64,000 nucleotides of DNA from Toxoplasma gondii ME49. Its lineage: Eukaryota; Apicomplexa; Conoidasida; Eucoccidiorida; Sarcocystidae. Below, in pieces: positions 47,144 to 59,485 of the stretch (its first letter is position 1; every line of letters starts with the position of its first letter). The notes under the pieces are model-generated. The model did no database searches and had not been told where the DNA came from. It saw only the letters and a list, made by a program, of their open reading frames with translations. A program made the position numbers and the translations under genes. The DNA lies in contig NC_031480.1 in NCBI RefSeq assembly GCF_000006565.2, positions 4,906,529-4,970,528 on the forward strand. The letters are read 5' to 3'.

Positions 47144-50100
47144 CTAAAAGCTAAATAAAGTTTCAGACTTTTTGATCGAAAGGAAACTTCCTTGTGTATT
47201 TCTCATTCTTTGTGGATTACCTCGTTTCGCCAGTTGTCGCTTGAGTCCCGAAAGCTGCAAGAGACGCCCAGAAACACTCTTCTTTTCACCAGGCATCTCT
47301 GCCTCTTCGTTGCCGTTGCGTTGCTCTGCTCGTCGGCTGCCATGAACTGACGTGGCTGTCGATCCCCGGCGCGGGGCTTTGTGTGCCGGCTCTGCAAACT
47401 CTTCATCGCTGAACTCGAGATCCTCTATGTCTTCTTCCTCGTCTGATTCGTCGAAGTCAAAATCTTCACTTCCCTCGCTCTCTGAATACTCGGACAACTC
47501 CTCCTCTTCATCTTCTTCCTCGAAAGCCACCACGCCTGAGAAGAGAAAAGAGATCCACAATCACGCTCAGTGATGATGCCGCAGCTCCCTCGCAAACACA
47601 GCGACCTATGTCATCAGCATTTCTACCATATCTATCTAATATATACATATATATCATACCTGAAGCGTATTCCCTAGAATGAAATGCGATTTAGAGAGGC
47701 AGTCCCCCCCCCCCACGAAGTAGCTATTTGTCAGGATGTAGGTCACCAGCGTATCAAAATTTAACGATGAAACTGGAACTGCCCGTAGATCCTCGTGGAA
47801 AAACCTTTTAACTCTTGACGGATTCTCCTGTGCTCAAGAACCCCAAAGGCAGCGCTGCCGTCACGCGGGAAGGCAAACGTCTTTTCAGGTGCTTGTTTGC
47901 TGCGTGTCTCGTCTGTTTGCTTCCTTGGAAAACTGGTCGACCAGACGTAGAAATGCCAAAACGTCAGTGGCTGAACACGAAACTCCGTAAGACTCGACAC
48001 GACAACCGTCGGAAGAAAACTCTTCTTACCTCTCTTCTCTGCCTTGTCTTGCTTGACTTCTTCCTCCTCTTGGTCTGCTTCAGCTTCCGCTGTCTTCTCA
48101 GATTCAAAGTTGTACAGAGTTCCGTAGACACCCTGTTCAAAAACCCACGCATGCATATCTACATATGCATACATATATAAATTGTAGAGGGTATATCATA
48201 TATCTCTATACAAAAAAATGTCCCTTTATACGAGCAAGAAAAAAGGCACGCACCGGAGGACACTTGTAGATTTGTGCAGCATGCATGCGCTGAAACCTCC
48301 CACACCAAAAATCCAGGAACCAGGAGGAGCAACAGATCAGCTTAGCCCGCAGGGGAGACAGACCCCTGCGAACACACCATTTTCACTGTCACTTCTTCAC
48401 TGGGCATGCACGGTGGTCTCTCGAGAGGAGGCTGTAGCGTCACGCCTGTGAGGAAACGCAGACACGCGGAGTTTTTCCGCTTTATCTGGTAGCTCAAATT
48501 CGCGCGCCTTCAAAACAGATTCGTACGTCCTTGTTTAGGTATATGGATGCGTAGAGTAGGCAGAAACGTCAGAGGGGAGGAGATCCACGTGGACGTTTGA
48601 AGACACTGTACCGCCGAAATCGAGACATGAAGAGAGACAGGAACGCCGAGGTGCAGATCTGCACCGCTTGCCTTAGGTATCAACGATACACGGTGTTTCT
48701 CGGAAGACCGGAACTCTGTTTGTTCAGTGGAAAATGGGAAGGGAAAACCAGAGCTACTGAAAAAGCGTTCAGCGGCAGAGCACATAAGCGTCGATGATGC
48801 CGGCGATGGGCGAGGAGAAATCGTAAGGCTCTGTTTCAGCGTTTGGAGAAAGAGGGCTCACCTGCTGGAGCCTCTTCAAAAGTTCAGACTCGATCACGTC
48901 TTCCAGGTGCGCCGCGACTTCCGCTTTCTTTTCTCTCGCCTTCTCTCTTCTTTCGGTCTTCTGCTTGATCGGCACCAATTTCTCCCTGAGTAAAAATTCA
49001 CAGAATCCTAAGCGAAACCGGTATTCCACCACGAGCAGATACGAATTTCGAACTGAGGGATGTCTTTGCTCTACTCGTCTTGTCGTTTCAATTGTCTTCT
49101 GCCGTAGGTGACCTCATTCGAGTTGCCTCGGCGTTTGTCTCTGCTTGGTCGTCCACTCTAATCTACCTCTCCTGTCGCAGTTAGTGTGTTACCTATGCAT
49201 TTTTCACGAAGAGGAAAGTGGACGGCTCACGGTTCGGCTTTGCATGTGGAGAAGAACTCGCCTTCCACATACTTGGAATGGACAAGCTCTGTCGCCGTGC
49301 TTTTCAACTACACGAGACGCTTCTCAACGACAGTCACGAACCGTTCTACTCCTCCGGTTCTTGCCCTGCGTCTCCTGTCTGTTCGCGCGAAGCGACCCTT
49401 AGGCGCCAGCCCGCAGGGATTTCACATACACGCTCAGAATCACTGTCTGTTTTGTGCACCCAATGTGACGCTCTTGAAGAGCAGATAACTTGGATCCGAT
49501 AAACAAGGCATTCACGATCTAGACCAGGTTTCCACCTCGTCGGAAGTCCTCGCTAGAACAAAGTGCATTACCGAAACCTAGAAATCCCCTGCTGTGTAGC
49601 GTGGAGTCAAGACTCCGTGATCCTGTGGCCAGAACTGGATAAACTGATTGTGACTCCAGTCACGAGATATACGCAACCAACTTCTTCGTGCGTGCTGTAC
49701 AGTCCCACCCCACACGACTGCAAATAAGACAAGGAAGAGTGTTGGGTTTCACTATCCTACGCCATTCAGGTAATTCCAAATCGATCTTGTTGTAGGCGTA
49801 ATCGACGGCTTACTGTTCACAGTTGCACATCTGCATGCAGACAGGGGAGACAGAGTTACTGTTGGGTTTGAGCCTGGACGAAATAAGACTTTTTTCCCTA
49901 CTTGGGTTTCAGTTCGAGGCGTCGCATGCGGTCGAGCATCTGCTTAAGTTTGATGGCTCTTCTCTTGCAGCGCTCGATCTGGTGTTTCTTGTAGACGTTC
50001 TTCATTTCCCGATCAATGACTTCCTTCGCCTGTTTGATGTTGAGAGGCAGGCGAATTTTCTCCCACAGTTTCTTTGGCAAGTGAGCACGTTCAATCGTCT

Positions 50101-50293
50101 TTAAACAGAGGAACAGGGATCCTTGATGCTCCACTACCGTGCCGTAGTTGCTGTTGGCGAGTGGGCAGGAGACACGGTTGCATTTTCCAGTGACATTGTA
50201 CTCGTTTCTGCACATGTCCTCGCGAAGCGTCTTCACTTTGAAGGCGCAAAAGTCCTTATTGATCACGTTCCAAATTACCTCGTCGTTCTGCAT
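47144..50293 (-). CDS. MAK16: MAK16, 60S ribosomal subunit biogenesis factor (336 aa)
   Basis: Nucleolar factor of the early pre-60S particle. Four exons: 50293..49902, 48985..48862, 48132..48030, 47535..47144; all joins keep phase. The N-terminal half is clearly MAK16: MQNDEVIWNVINKDFCAFKV, CRNEYNVTGKCNRVSCPLAN, LCLKTIERAHLPKKLWEKI. The conserved cysteines C16, C28, C38 and C43 are present; in the family they are likely metal or RNA contacts. Exon 2 carries the helical KLVPIKQKTERREKAREKKA block, and exon 3 the short YGTLYNFE motif (GDIYNFP in other eukaryotes). The C-terminus has a long acidic run (EEEDEEEELSEYSESEG onwards) followed by a basic end, as usual. The introns are 916, 729 and 494 bp; the last contains an 11-C run at 47,704. 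The start at 50,293 matches the family N-terminus exactly. Confidence 0.96.
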
Positions 50294-52319
50294 TTTGCCG
50301 ACACTCTGTAACTACCGCTGAAACGGGAGGATCCGAAAAAAGAAGAAGGGCACCAGAGGACTGCGCGCCGCACGGATTCAATAGGAATGAAAAGAGTCAA
50401 CTTGATTTCTGCAGCGGGAAGGAGCTCTCTGAGGGGAAACAGATCACCACTCGAGTTCAGCAAACATCGATCAAAAACAGACACAGCGCCGGTGACGAAA
50501 AACCTGCATCCTTCGGGTAGGTCACGTTAGGACAAAAGTAACGGGCGCAGCCACTTCCTGGACTCCTCAGAAAGACGGTGGACAGAAAAAACCTTCGGGG
50601 TCCTCATCCGCCTGCACTTTTCCCTGTCTTGTCCCCAAAGACGGTAGCGCAAACAGCACACGAGGACCAGCGCTGGCCCACATACAGAAAGGCGGCACCA
50701 GCGAAGAGCACTAGTCAGTGGTTGCCTTCTGTGCTTAGAAGACGGAATGCGAGGTTGAAGCAAATTAACCTCAACACGAAAAATGATGTAAAACTAGAGG
50801 CGCGCCGCCGATGTTGTGACCCCTCAGCCTTTGCCCGCGTAATGCAGAGACAGAATGAAATCACAAGCACGATACAGTCTGTCATAGGGGGGCAGTTCTA
50901 CAAAAATACTGTTAAAGAAGAAACTCAATGACCAGGAAAAGCCTTCTAAACAACAGGTGTATTGACTCTTCAACTGAGGGGCGAAGAACGGACGCCGCCC
51001 CTGCCGAATCAGCAGAACATACTGAATAATAAAACAAACCGAAATTGAGACGCGTGAAGCTTTAAAGCGAGCATGTATGGATACGGAAAGAGATCTGGTG
51101 ACCCGGGGCGCTTTCGCAGCTCGGAAATCGAAGCGATATGCCGCTGATTTGCTGCGGACCAGCGTCAATTCTCGGAGGGGGGATTGCTTGAGCCCCCAGC
51201 TTACAACCACTGAGGTATGGAGGGAAACCCTTGTCTGGAACAAACAAAGAAAAAGACAAGTGTCGAGGAACCTAAGGAGGAAGAAACTCCAATTACACAG
51301 GGCGTGTGCCTCTCGGCCTAGTCAATCAAGTCGGCTGCAGCCAAACCGCATGCGCATGCCACGCAGTGTGAGCAGCGCGCTCTCAAGGAAGCAGAAAGGC
51401 ATATGTCTTTGGGTAAAGAAGTGAGCGCATGACTAGAACAGACGAAGAAATGAAGACGGAACTATGAAGTCTTTGCGGAGTTCCCTCATAACTCGAAAGC
51501 CACGGAAATCCTCATTTCCACTCAGGGTGTTGAGAAAAACTGTCCCCGAACGGGTTCGCATGCATTTCAACTCTGTGAACGTGCGATGAGAGGTGACAAA
51601 ACTCTCTGGCGGAAAGGTAGCCTGCAGCACATTAGACTGATTTCTTCAACTCTAAGTGAACGCAGTTTTCGATGACAACTAGGGACCGCGGAGAGACCGT
51701 CAGATCGAGTAAATGAATCACTTCCCTAACGTGATCGTTTATTTGGTGCTAAAGAAACTCTCTACAGCAGCCTTTTAGGCACTTCCAAAAAAATGACGGT
51801 TTGGAGCGGCTCACAGAGCCGGGCAGGGCGGGTGTTTAGCCGTAGCTGCCGGAGTTAAACTTCGTGAAACGTGGACATACATGCAGACTCCTGAATCTCA
51901 GGTGCGCACACTCCTTCCCTTTTCGGGCAAGCCCAGAGAGAAGGTAACTGGACACGTCCTGGGAACAAACGTTGAGTCTACGACATTTCCGGTGACCCAC
52001 CTCAGAGCACCTGGCTTTTCAGGAGTTACCAGGGCAATACAATTGCACATAAATACAGGCTCTGAAGGTGCTAGTTCGGCAGATCACAGTGAACTTTCGC
52101 CCATTGCACCACTACAGATTGTATTCAGTGTCATACTATTTATAACGCGGAGACTGCGGGTTCTATTGCTCGGCAGAAACGAAACTCGATCTCCTTTGTT
52201 GGAGTAGCACAAAAACCAGAAGCTTTCCAGACTCGGGACACGAGGGTAGAAGGTTGTAAGCGACGGTGTGCCGTGAAGAGAGACGGGGGCGATGAGTGAG
52301 GCCAGGCACCCCGGAAGAT
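50294..52319. other. Intergenic, 2.0 kb
   Basis: Upstream of MAK16 and downstream of the dynein light intermediate chain gene, both on the minus strand. Should hold the MAK16 promoter. Plus-strand frames (for example 51,077..51,424) are Arg/Lys/Ser-rich without motifs and are not believed. Confidence 0.45.
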
Positions 52320-54090
52320 TCATCTTCGAGACGCAACGGAGAGAAGTCTTTCGAGTTCATGCTTCATTTTCTGGGATTTTTTCTTAAGTGCGGTTACTGT
52401 TGCTTTGTGGTCTTGCTCCTCCTGAAGGGCACATGAAAGAAAACAAACTTTTTTTTCAGTGAGCAGACAGCTGAGCGGGCGTGGAAGGAACTTGCCACTC
52501 TGCCGGTCCGTTAGAATCATCTCAGACGTGTCCCAAGTTCTCTTTTTCGGTCACGTAAGAGTGAAAGCCGCTCTTTTCGTGCAGTACCTGTTCCATTCTG
52601 TCCGCGGCTTCTTGTACTGTTTTCTCAACGTAGCGCTCCATTACTTTCACTTCCTGCTCGAGTTGCTTGTTGCTCTGGGTTAGCGATTCGAGGCGCTCGT
52701 CCATTTCTTCTTTGCGATACTCCGCCTGCAGCGCCTTCCTCATGCCGAAGGCTGCAGATGACTCGTACAGCTTCTGATAAGCTTGAATCATTGTGCGGAG
52801 CTCCGTGCGCACGCGGTGGAGAAGCAAACCTCTCTCGGCACACGCAATTGTCACCTGAAGGAGGACACCAGCTTTTTACTGTCAGTCACTTGTGCTTATC
52901 CCGAGCGCGAGGTTCCCCTTATCGCACGCTTATCTTGTCACAAGACAGCCAGCTACAGTCTCCACGCCACACCAACGAGAGACAGCGGAAAAAACGGAAA
53001 TGCGGACACTAGACTTCTTCATGTTAAACTTGCACAGTGTCGAATGAACGCCGAGGAGGAGAACTGCGCTCTTCCTTCCCTCGTGTGCAATTCAAGAAAA
53101 AAGGGCACATTTTGCATCAGCCTTCGAGTAGCCTCACACAGCCCCGCTGATCATAGCAATGCCTCCTTCGATTAGTGTAACGCTCTGTGTCCAAACGTGT
53201 ATACCAACGAAGCATCTGGACTTCAGGAGCATAAATGCCATGACACCAGCCAGGATCTACGGCACGCAGAAAAACGACTGTGCAAATCGCGAGCGACGGT
53301 GGAGCTGTGTGATTTTCTCAGGCAGTCACAGGTGCCCTTGAAATTGTGTATACATTAACTCTGTATTTTTGATTTTTATTTTATTCTTGTCTCTGTTGAT
53401 AAGTCTGCTCTGCGGAGACTGCATGTCTCCATCCTCCCCATTCACGGGTGCGGAAAACAGCAAGTTCATGTTTTGTGTCGTGTGGTTCACGGGTCTCTTC
53501 CCCAGAAAGAGTGTCTGACGCGAATGTACTCAGCAAAGGGCTTATGTCGCACATGTGAATACCGGTGTCTTGAAGATATTGGCGGCGTACTTATCGCTCC
53601 ACGGGGACCCGAACTGTGAGGATAATCCCACAACTAGTGGGACTTGCAGGTAGAAACCAGGAATCGTGCTGAAGGTCTTCAGAAGAAGAGTGACCGCTGC
53701 GGAGCTGCTTATTTTACTGTATGTGGTCTGGCGTACCTGCCGGAGTATTTCGTCGAAACACTGGGAGTACAACTCTTCCCGAACCGGACAGAGACCGTAC
53801 TCCCGCGCTTGTCTTTGTTTCAGACGTTTGTCAAGTTCGCCTTGGAGAGCGATGACATCGGCACGCGTTGCTGGAGTGCTACTGACTCTCTGCCTCCATA
53901 GTTGTCCATATTCTGTCCACTCGCGCGGCGGCAGTATAAAATCTAAGATATCTTCTGTCGTGGCTATCGCAACAGGTTGACTGGAAGTCCCCTCCCCGGG
54001 TGCCTTCGCTCGTTCCCGACTTTTCGAGGCATCCTGGCTAGTAATGCGTTCAACCTCGGGGGATTTGTATTTCAGCAGGGAGGACTGCAT
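52320..54090 (-). CDS. DNALI1: Axonemal dynein light intermediate chain p28 (240 aa)
   Basis: Subunit of inner-arm axonemal dyneins. Exons 54090..53737, 52854..52588, 52421..52320, all phase 0. Family motifs are unmistakable: ILDFILPPREWTEYGQLWRQ, VSSTPATRADVIALQGELD, RQAREYGLCPVREELYSQCF, then across the intron VTIACAERGLLLHRVRTELR and YQKLYESSAAFGMRKALQAE. The C-terminal half is coiled coil (LTQSNKQLEQEVKVMERYVE, KKKSQKMKHELERLL). Length is close to the usual 240-260. Apicomplexans of this type have no flagella except in the male gamete, so expression should be restricted to microgametes. The next plus-strand candidate begins about 35 bp away, head to head. Confidence 0.96.
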
Positions 54091-54124
54091 TTGAGGGTAC
54101 CGCCGTTTACAGATGTTGGATACA

Positions 54125-54900
54125 TGAAGGCATTAGACAGAAAACGGAGGCGAAAGAAACGCTTCTCCCCGGTCGGCCGTTCGCAAAAAGGAGTTAATGC
54201 TGCCAGCGACAGCACTATGGATGTGTACGCCCGATTGGCCTTCAGAGTCCCCACAAAAAAAGTCTCTATCCGAGCACCGTTGAGTTTCACTCGCCTGCTG
54301 TCTTTCACCTCTCAGATCGTCTAAAGGACCTTATCTATTTTCGGCGGTATTTTGCGCGTGCGCGCAGAGAGCGGCCGACACACGTAAGGCACACACAGCC
54401 TTTCCAACGCTAAAAAAGGGCCTCTGCAGCTTTGGTAGCGTCTAAACGAAACCCACGTTAGGATTCTCAATTGTAAAGGCACGTTTCTGTATGTTGTTCA
54501 CATGCAGGGCGACAGCAAATTCATCGATCACGTTCTGGAAAAAAGACTTCTCGCCCCTGACCGTCTGCCGGTAAAGTGAGGCCTCGATATTGGCCTTTCC
54601 CGTTTGAAATCTTTTTCGTGGAACACTCTTTGTCGTCAACAGTGTGGCCTATATGTTTCCATGTGATGAAGAACTGACAGGTCAGCCTTGATTTCTGTCT
54701 TTCATCCCGGGATTTCCCAATGTCAGCTGTTGCGTTCATTGCAGATACATTTCACGCGCATTCTGGGTAGAGAGCCCTCTTTGCGATATGTACTTCAGTG
54801 CTAATGTTGTTGTTCTTCCAGAGACAGCTTCCTAGCGGCGTCACGCTTCTTTATCTTTGTACGAAATGACTGTTTTGTCTCCTTCAGTTGGCGGCGCTAG
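54125..54900 (+). CDS. Probable small multi-exon gene, N-terminus uncertain
   Basis: No family recognised. Four exons join in phase with good splice sites: 54246..54383, 54508..54570, 54681..54766, 54822..54900 (TAG), giving 121 residues. These include FHLSDRLKDLIYFRRYFARA, GDSKFIDHVLEKRLLAPDRL, SSRDFPMSAVAFIADTF and SFLAASRFFIFVRND. The part with YFRRYFARARRE faintly recalls LYR-type mitochondrial assembly proteins, which I would not press. No ATG lies in the first exon. An upstream start at 54,125 (MKALDRKRRRKKRFSP) with a weak donor (gtcggc) would fit the phase. The minus strand over the second exon also reads open (54,442..54,639), so the strand is not beyond doubt. It faces the dynein gene head to head. 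Confidence 0.45.
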
Positions 54901-56891
54901 TGCTGGCGTCAATTGGAGTGGACGTTGACCTGTTTTTTCTCGTTGTGCATGTCTTGTGGCAATGCCTCGTTCGATAGCAGGCAGCTCTGATTTCACTCAC
55001 TGGGATTAAATCTAATGCACAACGAGTTAAAACACATGGAAGCCACTCTTTCGCACGCACGATTCATGGATGGAAAAGAAGGATGCCACCAGCATCGTTT
55101 TCTTGGAATACTGCTTGGACAACAGCCACCGTTTTTCTGGGACAAGCCAGTAGGTGATTCGATATCCATTAAATGAACCAAGCACGAACGCACGAGTACC
55201 GATGCAATAGGTCAACAACGTGCCAATCTCACAGCAAAGGGGGCGGCCTATGATGTCAGATTGCCGCAAGTACCAGCCACCAGGATTCCGTCTTGTTGGC
55301 GAGGGTCCATCGTCCGCCTGTGTTACACTCTTTACTTGTCTAGATTGTGGAGAAGATTTTGTGGTTTTGTTCTGGTTAGTCCTCAAAGAATTATCCAGTC
55401 ATGTAACTGCAGAGTTGTGCACACTGTTTCTTAGGAATCCGAGTGTTGGATAACCAACCGGCATTCTGCTGCGGCATCGCTGGTATTCCATTGATTGCAC
55501 GAATAGTTAAGATCTCTATCGCGGTGGAAAGACATGTCTCTGACTGTGTTGGTCCAGAACTAAAAAAGGACGCGGTGTGAACCTGACAGGCCTCATGTAG
55601 CACTTCTTTTGTACGAGGAAAGCTCGACATCTTTTCAAAACTGTTAACTTCCCCGTCATATGGACGGGTGTTCTGGAAAATGCATTCTTCGGGAAGAGCA
55701 ATCTTCAATATGAGAACAACAACAATAGCACTGGCACCTCAGGATCCGTAAACAATATGGGCCCAGCAGGCCTGTCGAAGAAGCCAGACTGTGGATGTCG
55801 GCCTAGCCCAGCGAGCGCATGTGACTTCTGAACAAAGGAAGATTGACCAAACACTTGGGATGAGGATAAGCTACATTTTGACGGAATTTGATAGTGTTTC
55901 TCTAAGAACTCATTTGAGATGGAACGTTTTACTCAAGCGGCGGTTTTGGTGGTGTTTGCAAGCAGCAAGAAACAGGCTGCTGTTGCTCTCGGACGGCCTA
56001 CATGCTCGCAGTGCATGCCAGTATTCTTTGTCCGCTTCTTACACATTTATGTTATGTAGCGGTATTCTTTGTTCCTGAACTCGCAGATACGGTTGCTTCG
56101 CTTTATCTCGTTGTTTGGCACATGGTCCTCTCTGTCACACCCTACAGTGAGTGCTGTCACTTTCGTCTACAACATGTGCTGGAAGCTACGCTCTACATCG
56201 CAGTCCCTGGTTGGCTTTCATGAGCTGAAACAGAGTATCGCGAGTGCGGTCGGCATGAGACTTTCATGGGTATCTGTCTGCCTGACAGCTGAGACAACTC
56301 ACACGCGCGTTGGTTTTCCGATCTTGGGAGATCCATCGTGCATCAGTGGTGTTGCGCACCGTCTCTAGGCTCAGTCAAGCTCAATACTTCAAAAACATAA
56401 GCGGTCAGGTCGGATGGGCATTTTAGACATTTTTTCGCGTTCATGACCTCCACCAGCTTTACAGTGCTCAACGATTGTGCTCGCAGTTTTCACGTGCGCA
56501 GAAACGCCTCGATGTCGCCACACTCAGATCAACGTTCTTCAAATCCAAATGCCCTCCAAAGTACGGAGGCCACACTTCGATCAGCGGAAGACTTCTTCTT
56601 TGGTAGAACTCTGTGGTAAAGGAAGCGTAGCAAGGTGCATAGCGTTGTCAAAAACCGAAGCTTGCTGCTTACCAACGAGAGATGCATCAACCGTGTGTTC
56701 GTATGTTTAAGCCTCGTTGCGAGGCGCCGCTCCCTTTTTGCTGGCGTAACGTTGCTAGGCAGCAGTCGCTCCTTCGTTCTGTTGTCTTCCACGAAGTAGT
56801 GAAGCGGACTCACAGACACAACCACTGTGGAAGCTCCGACTGACCTCCTCTTTATCCCATTCACTAGGGGGTTTGGTGGGACTTGTTCCGA
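54901..56891. other. Spacer of 2.0 kb, nothing firm
   Basis: Lies between two tentative small genes. Open frames exist on both strands at 55,030-55,710 (a minus-strand one contains GGWYLRQSDIIGRPLCCEIG), but the two strands compete over the same bases and neither gives a splice-linked model. Left unannotated. Confidence 0.35.
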
Positions 56892-57568
56892 CTATTTTAA
56901 CACCATCTCTGGACCGCCTTCGAGATATCCTTTTCCGCAGACTGTGCATGCACCTTTGCGCTGGTACCGAAAAAAACAACTTTATTCATGGTGATTAACA
57001 GAAGCAACAGGAGGCAACCTCAGCAGCACACTTGATCGCGGAATTTAACCGCTGAGAGTGGCAGCCTCTTGAGTCCCACGGCAAGGCGCTCCTCTTGCGC
57101 ACACCGCATGCTGGATAATTCGGGCGGAACCCTGTGTTGCAGCCAACATCGACGCTTCAGACGGCCTTGCGTGTACGCTTCTTCGCTGGGGAGCCTTTAT
57201 TTTTTACCCAGCGAACACGGTCGTTCGCATGTTTTTGTTGCGCAGTCCGTGCTGCAAGCAAATAAACGCTTTCCAAGTGGGATGCGTACTCTGTAAACTG
57301 GTGGCCCACTCGTTCGAAACTTTCTTCGCTAATACTTTTGGCTAGTCGCTTGTCGGGTACGGTCCTCCCGTGCGTGTCCTCCGTCTCCACTGTCTAAACT
57401 GACACTTTTCTCGGGGAATCGTCGTTCCGTTCGTTCCCCACTGCGCATTATTTTGCTTCCACTTATCATTTTCACAACTTTGAGTGGAAGCAGGAGCGAT
57501 TCAAGGTCGCCGTTGCTCGTCTACGGGCGTCGCTGAACCCGCAGTACGGTTGTTACTTTCGATTGCAT
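56892..57568 (-). CDS. Small protein with a CxxC motif (about 88 aa), tentative
   Basis: Unrecognised. Proposed exons 57568..57557 (MQSK), 57396..57208 and 56960..56892 (TAG), phase 0 throughout. The middle exon reads naturally (KRLAKSISEESFERVGHQFT, YLLAARTAQQKHANDRVRW), and the last adds KGACTVCGKGYLEGGPEMVL with one CxxC pair. If the donor at 57,208 is not used, the frame runs on to a stop at 57,157 with a basic end (NKGSPAKKRTRKAV). The first exon is the weakest point: only four codons, 24 bp from the ISP start on the other strand. A single CxxC could bind metal with a partner or be redox-active; no function is proposed. Confidence 0.4.
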
Positions 57569-57591
57569 TTTTTCGCTACCCTAGAGTCACC

Positions 57592-59485
57592 ATGGGGAAC
57601 ACTATGAGCTGCTTTGACAGGTGGGGGAAGCGGGCTCCAGATGGACCGCTTCTGCACATCAAAGCGAAAACCGCTGGAGGAGGAAGCGATATTATTCAAG
57701 CCGCCTCTACTGCGTCCACCGCGGCGGCAAGCACAGCACCTGCACCTGCAGCGGCCGTAAGAGCTCGCACACACAAAACTGCAGGGATCCCCGTCTGAGT
57801 TAAACAAGTGAAGTTTTTCTCTAGACTCGACGTGACGGTACTGATTGCGACGTGGCTAAAATCTCAGCCACTGGATTAGCGTAGCTTCCTGTACCACTGG
57901 GGAAGTTACGGGACGAACATGAGTACCGTTCCCGATTTTGGTGATTCAGTTAGACTGTTCATACTGGAAGTGGCAGCGGTGGTATAAACAGTACGACTTG
58001 AGATGACACGCCTATCCCGTGGTTGATGGTTATGGACAGTTTCCTTATTCCAACATGCATATGGTGTGTCCTTTGGTGTGCCCTGTGTCAGGGAGCGGCA
58101 GCGTCTCCTGGAGCCGCTGCTCCCGTACCTGAGCGCCCTATGAGACGGCGTCAAACGTACAGCTTGAAGGCGAAGAAGAGTGACACGGAGATGTCAAGCA
58201 TGAGTGAACTGTCTGATGAGTCAGAATCTGAACCTGACAACGATGCGGTAGGTGTTTCGCTTCTGCTCAAATAACTTTAGGGGCATTCGACGCCTGCAGC
58301 ATTAGACGATATCAGTTCCGATTAATCGGGGTATAGTGACGCCTTTCAAGCCTTTCGCACGCAGGAGGCGCTAGCCAGGATGGAAATTTAGAGTCACCGT
58401 GTGCGTATGCAGACTAGCATTTTATCAAACTTTTGGATTAAGTCAACGCTGCTGTCCTTCTTTAGGTCAGTGCAAGCGATATCCGTATGAAGAAGGTCAT
58501 GCAGTACAGACGCGCTCTTACTAAAGTTGTCAAGCTCAAGACACACCTCTTTTCTGAGACAGTGAAGGTGACATGCAGCAAAGATGGAGAAGAGGTTCAG
58601 TGGTTCAAGGGTAAAAGTACCGCCGGCGCCCAGGACAGAAAGAAGCCTTCTGGAGGCTTTCCTGTCGACAAGGTAAGAATCACACAGGCTTCGTGGTTTC
58701 CGGTGTCTTGGTAGCAACTGTGGGTGTGTTATTAAGAGGAGGGCAAATCGACGTAGTTGACGCACTAAATGAGTGTCGGATATTTTACTCCGAGAATGAC
58801 TTGTGTTTCCCTTTGGACAGGGTTTCCCACAACGAGAAATAACTGCATTGATCAATGGTTTCTTGGATCCACTAGACACTCGACTGGGTTCGTCAAACAG
58901 AAGGGTGGTTGTGAAGATTTCGTGAGGGGATTTTTTTAAGTCATACCGTGTGGACCATTAGGGCTTTCTCATCTGTCCTGAAGTGCATCCATGAATATTC
59001 TCTTCGCAGATCACATCCGTCAAGTCTCAAGCCGACAATACCAAGGTGTTGGTTATCACTGTGAACAACCCTCAGCCCACGACATACAACTTCACGTAAG
59101 TAGCTAAATGCATCAGCCGCCGTGGAGCACAGATGTTCTTTATCAACTGGTCATCCTAGAGCCAAGACATTTTCAAGCGGTGAGAGACGGGGACTTGGTA
59201 ACATGAAAATAGCTTCTCTTCGAAGTATTCAGCGAGCGACAGGTTCTGCAGATATGCTGGTAGCGCTTTTTTCAAATGTGTACAGATGCGATAGCGTAAA
59301 CAGGGATGGCTCTCTCTGTGTAGGGTTCAGGGACGTAGAGGAGAAAGGACATGCGAATTCTGTATCATACGCGTTGCATTCGGGCGAGTCTGTGTTGCCT
59401 TTCTTACAGCTTCAAGTCGCCGGGTGAACGTGAGAGCTGGCAAGAACAGATTCAGTCCCTGATGAAGTTCATGTCGATGAAATAA
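57592..59485 (+). CDS. ISP-family inner membrane complex protein (229 aa)
   Basis: ISP proteins (IMC sub-compartment proteins) mark sub-domains of the alveolar membrane sacs under the parasite plasma membrane and have a PH-like fold. Exons 57592..57756, 58092..58247, 58466..58672, 59010..59095, 59410..59485; all joins keep phase. The ATG is in ideal context (accATGG). MGNTMSC gives Gly2 for N-myristoylation and Cys7 as a likely palmitoylation site, the dual acylation ISPs use for targeting. Residues 28-110 are Ala/Ser/Pro-rich and acidic and make this protein longer than the ISPs I know (about 150-180 aa). The PH-like domain spans about 115-226: TVKVTCSKDGEEVQWFKGKS, ITSVKSQADNTKVLVITVNN, and the closing helix FKSPGERESWQEQIQSLMKF. 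Family assignment is firm; which paralogue it is I cannot say. Confidence 0.88.

Noticed and set aside
54442..54639. Minus-strand frame ending KRAFTIENPNVGFV
   Set aside because: Reads naturally, but the plus strand over the same bases has consensus splice sites on both sides and in-phase neighbours. The plus-strand model was preferred, with a note on the doubt.
54822..54988. Alternative plus-strand ending with a hydrophobic LAALVLASIGVDVDLFFLVV
   Set aside because: Would need a 29-bp intron, too short to be spliced. Reading straight through to TAG at 54,898 was preferred.
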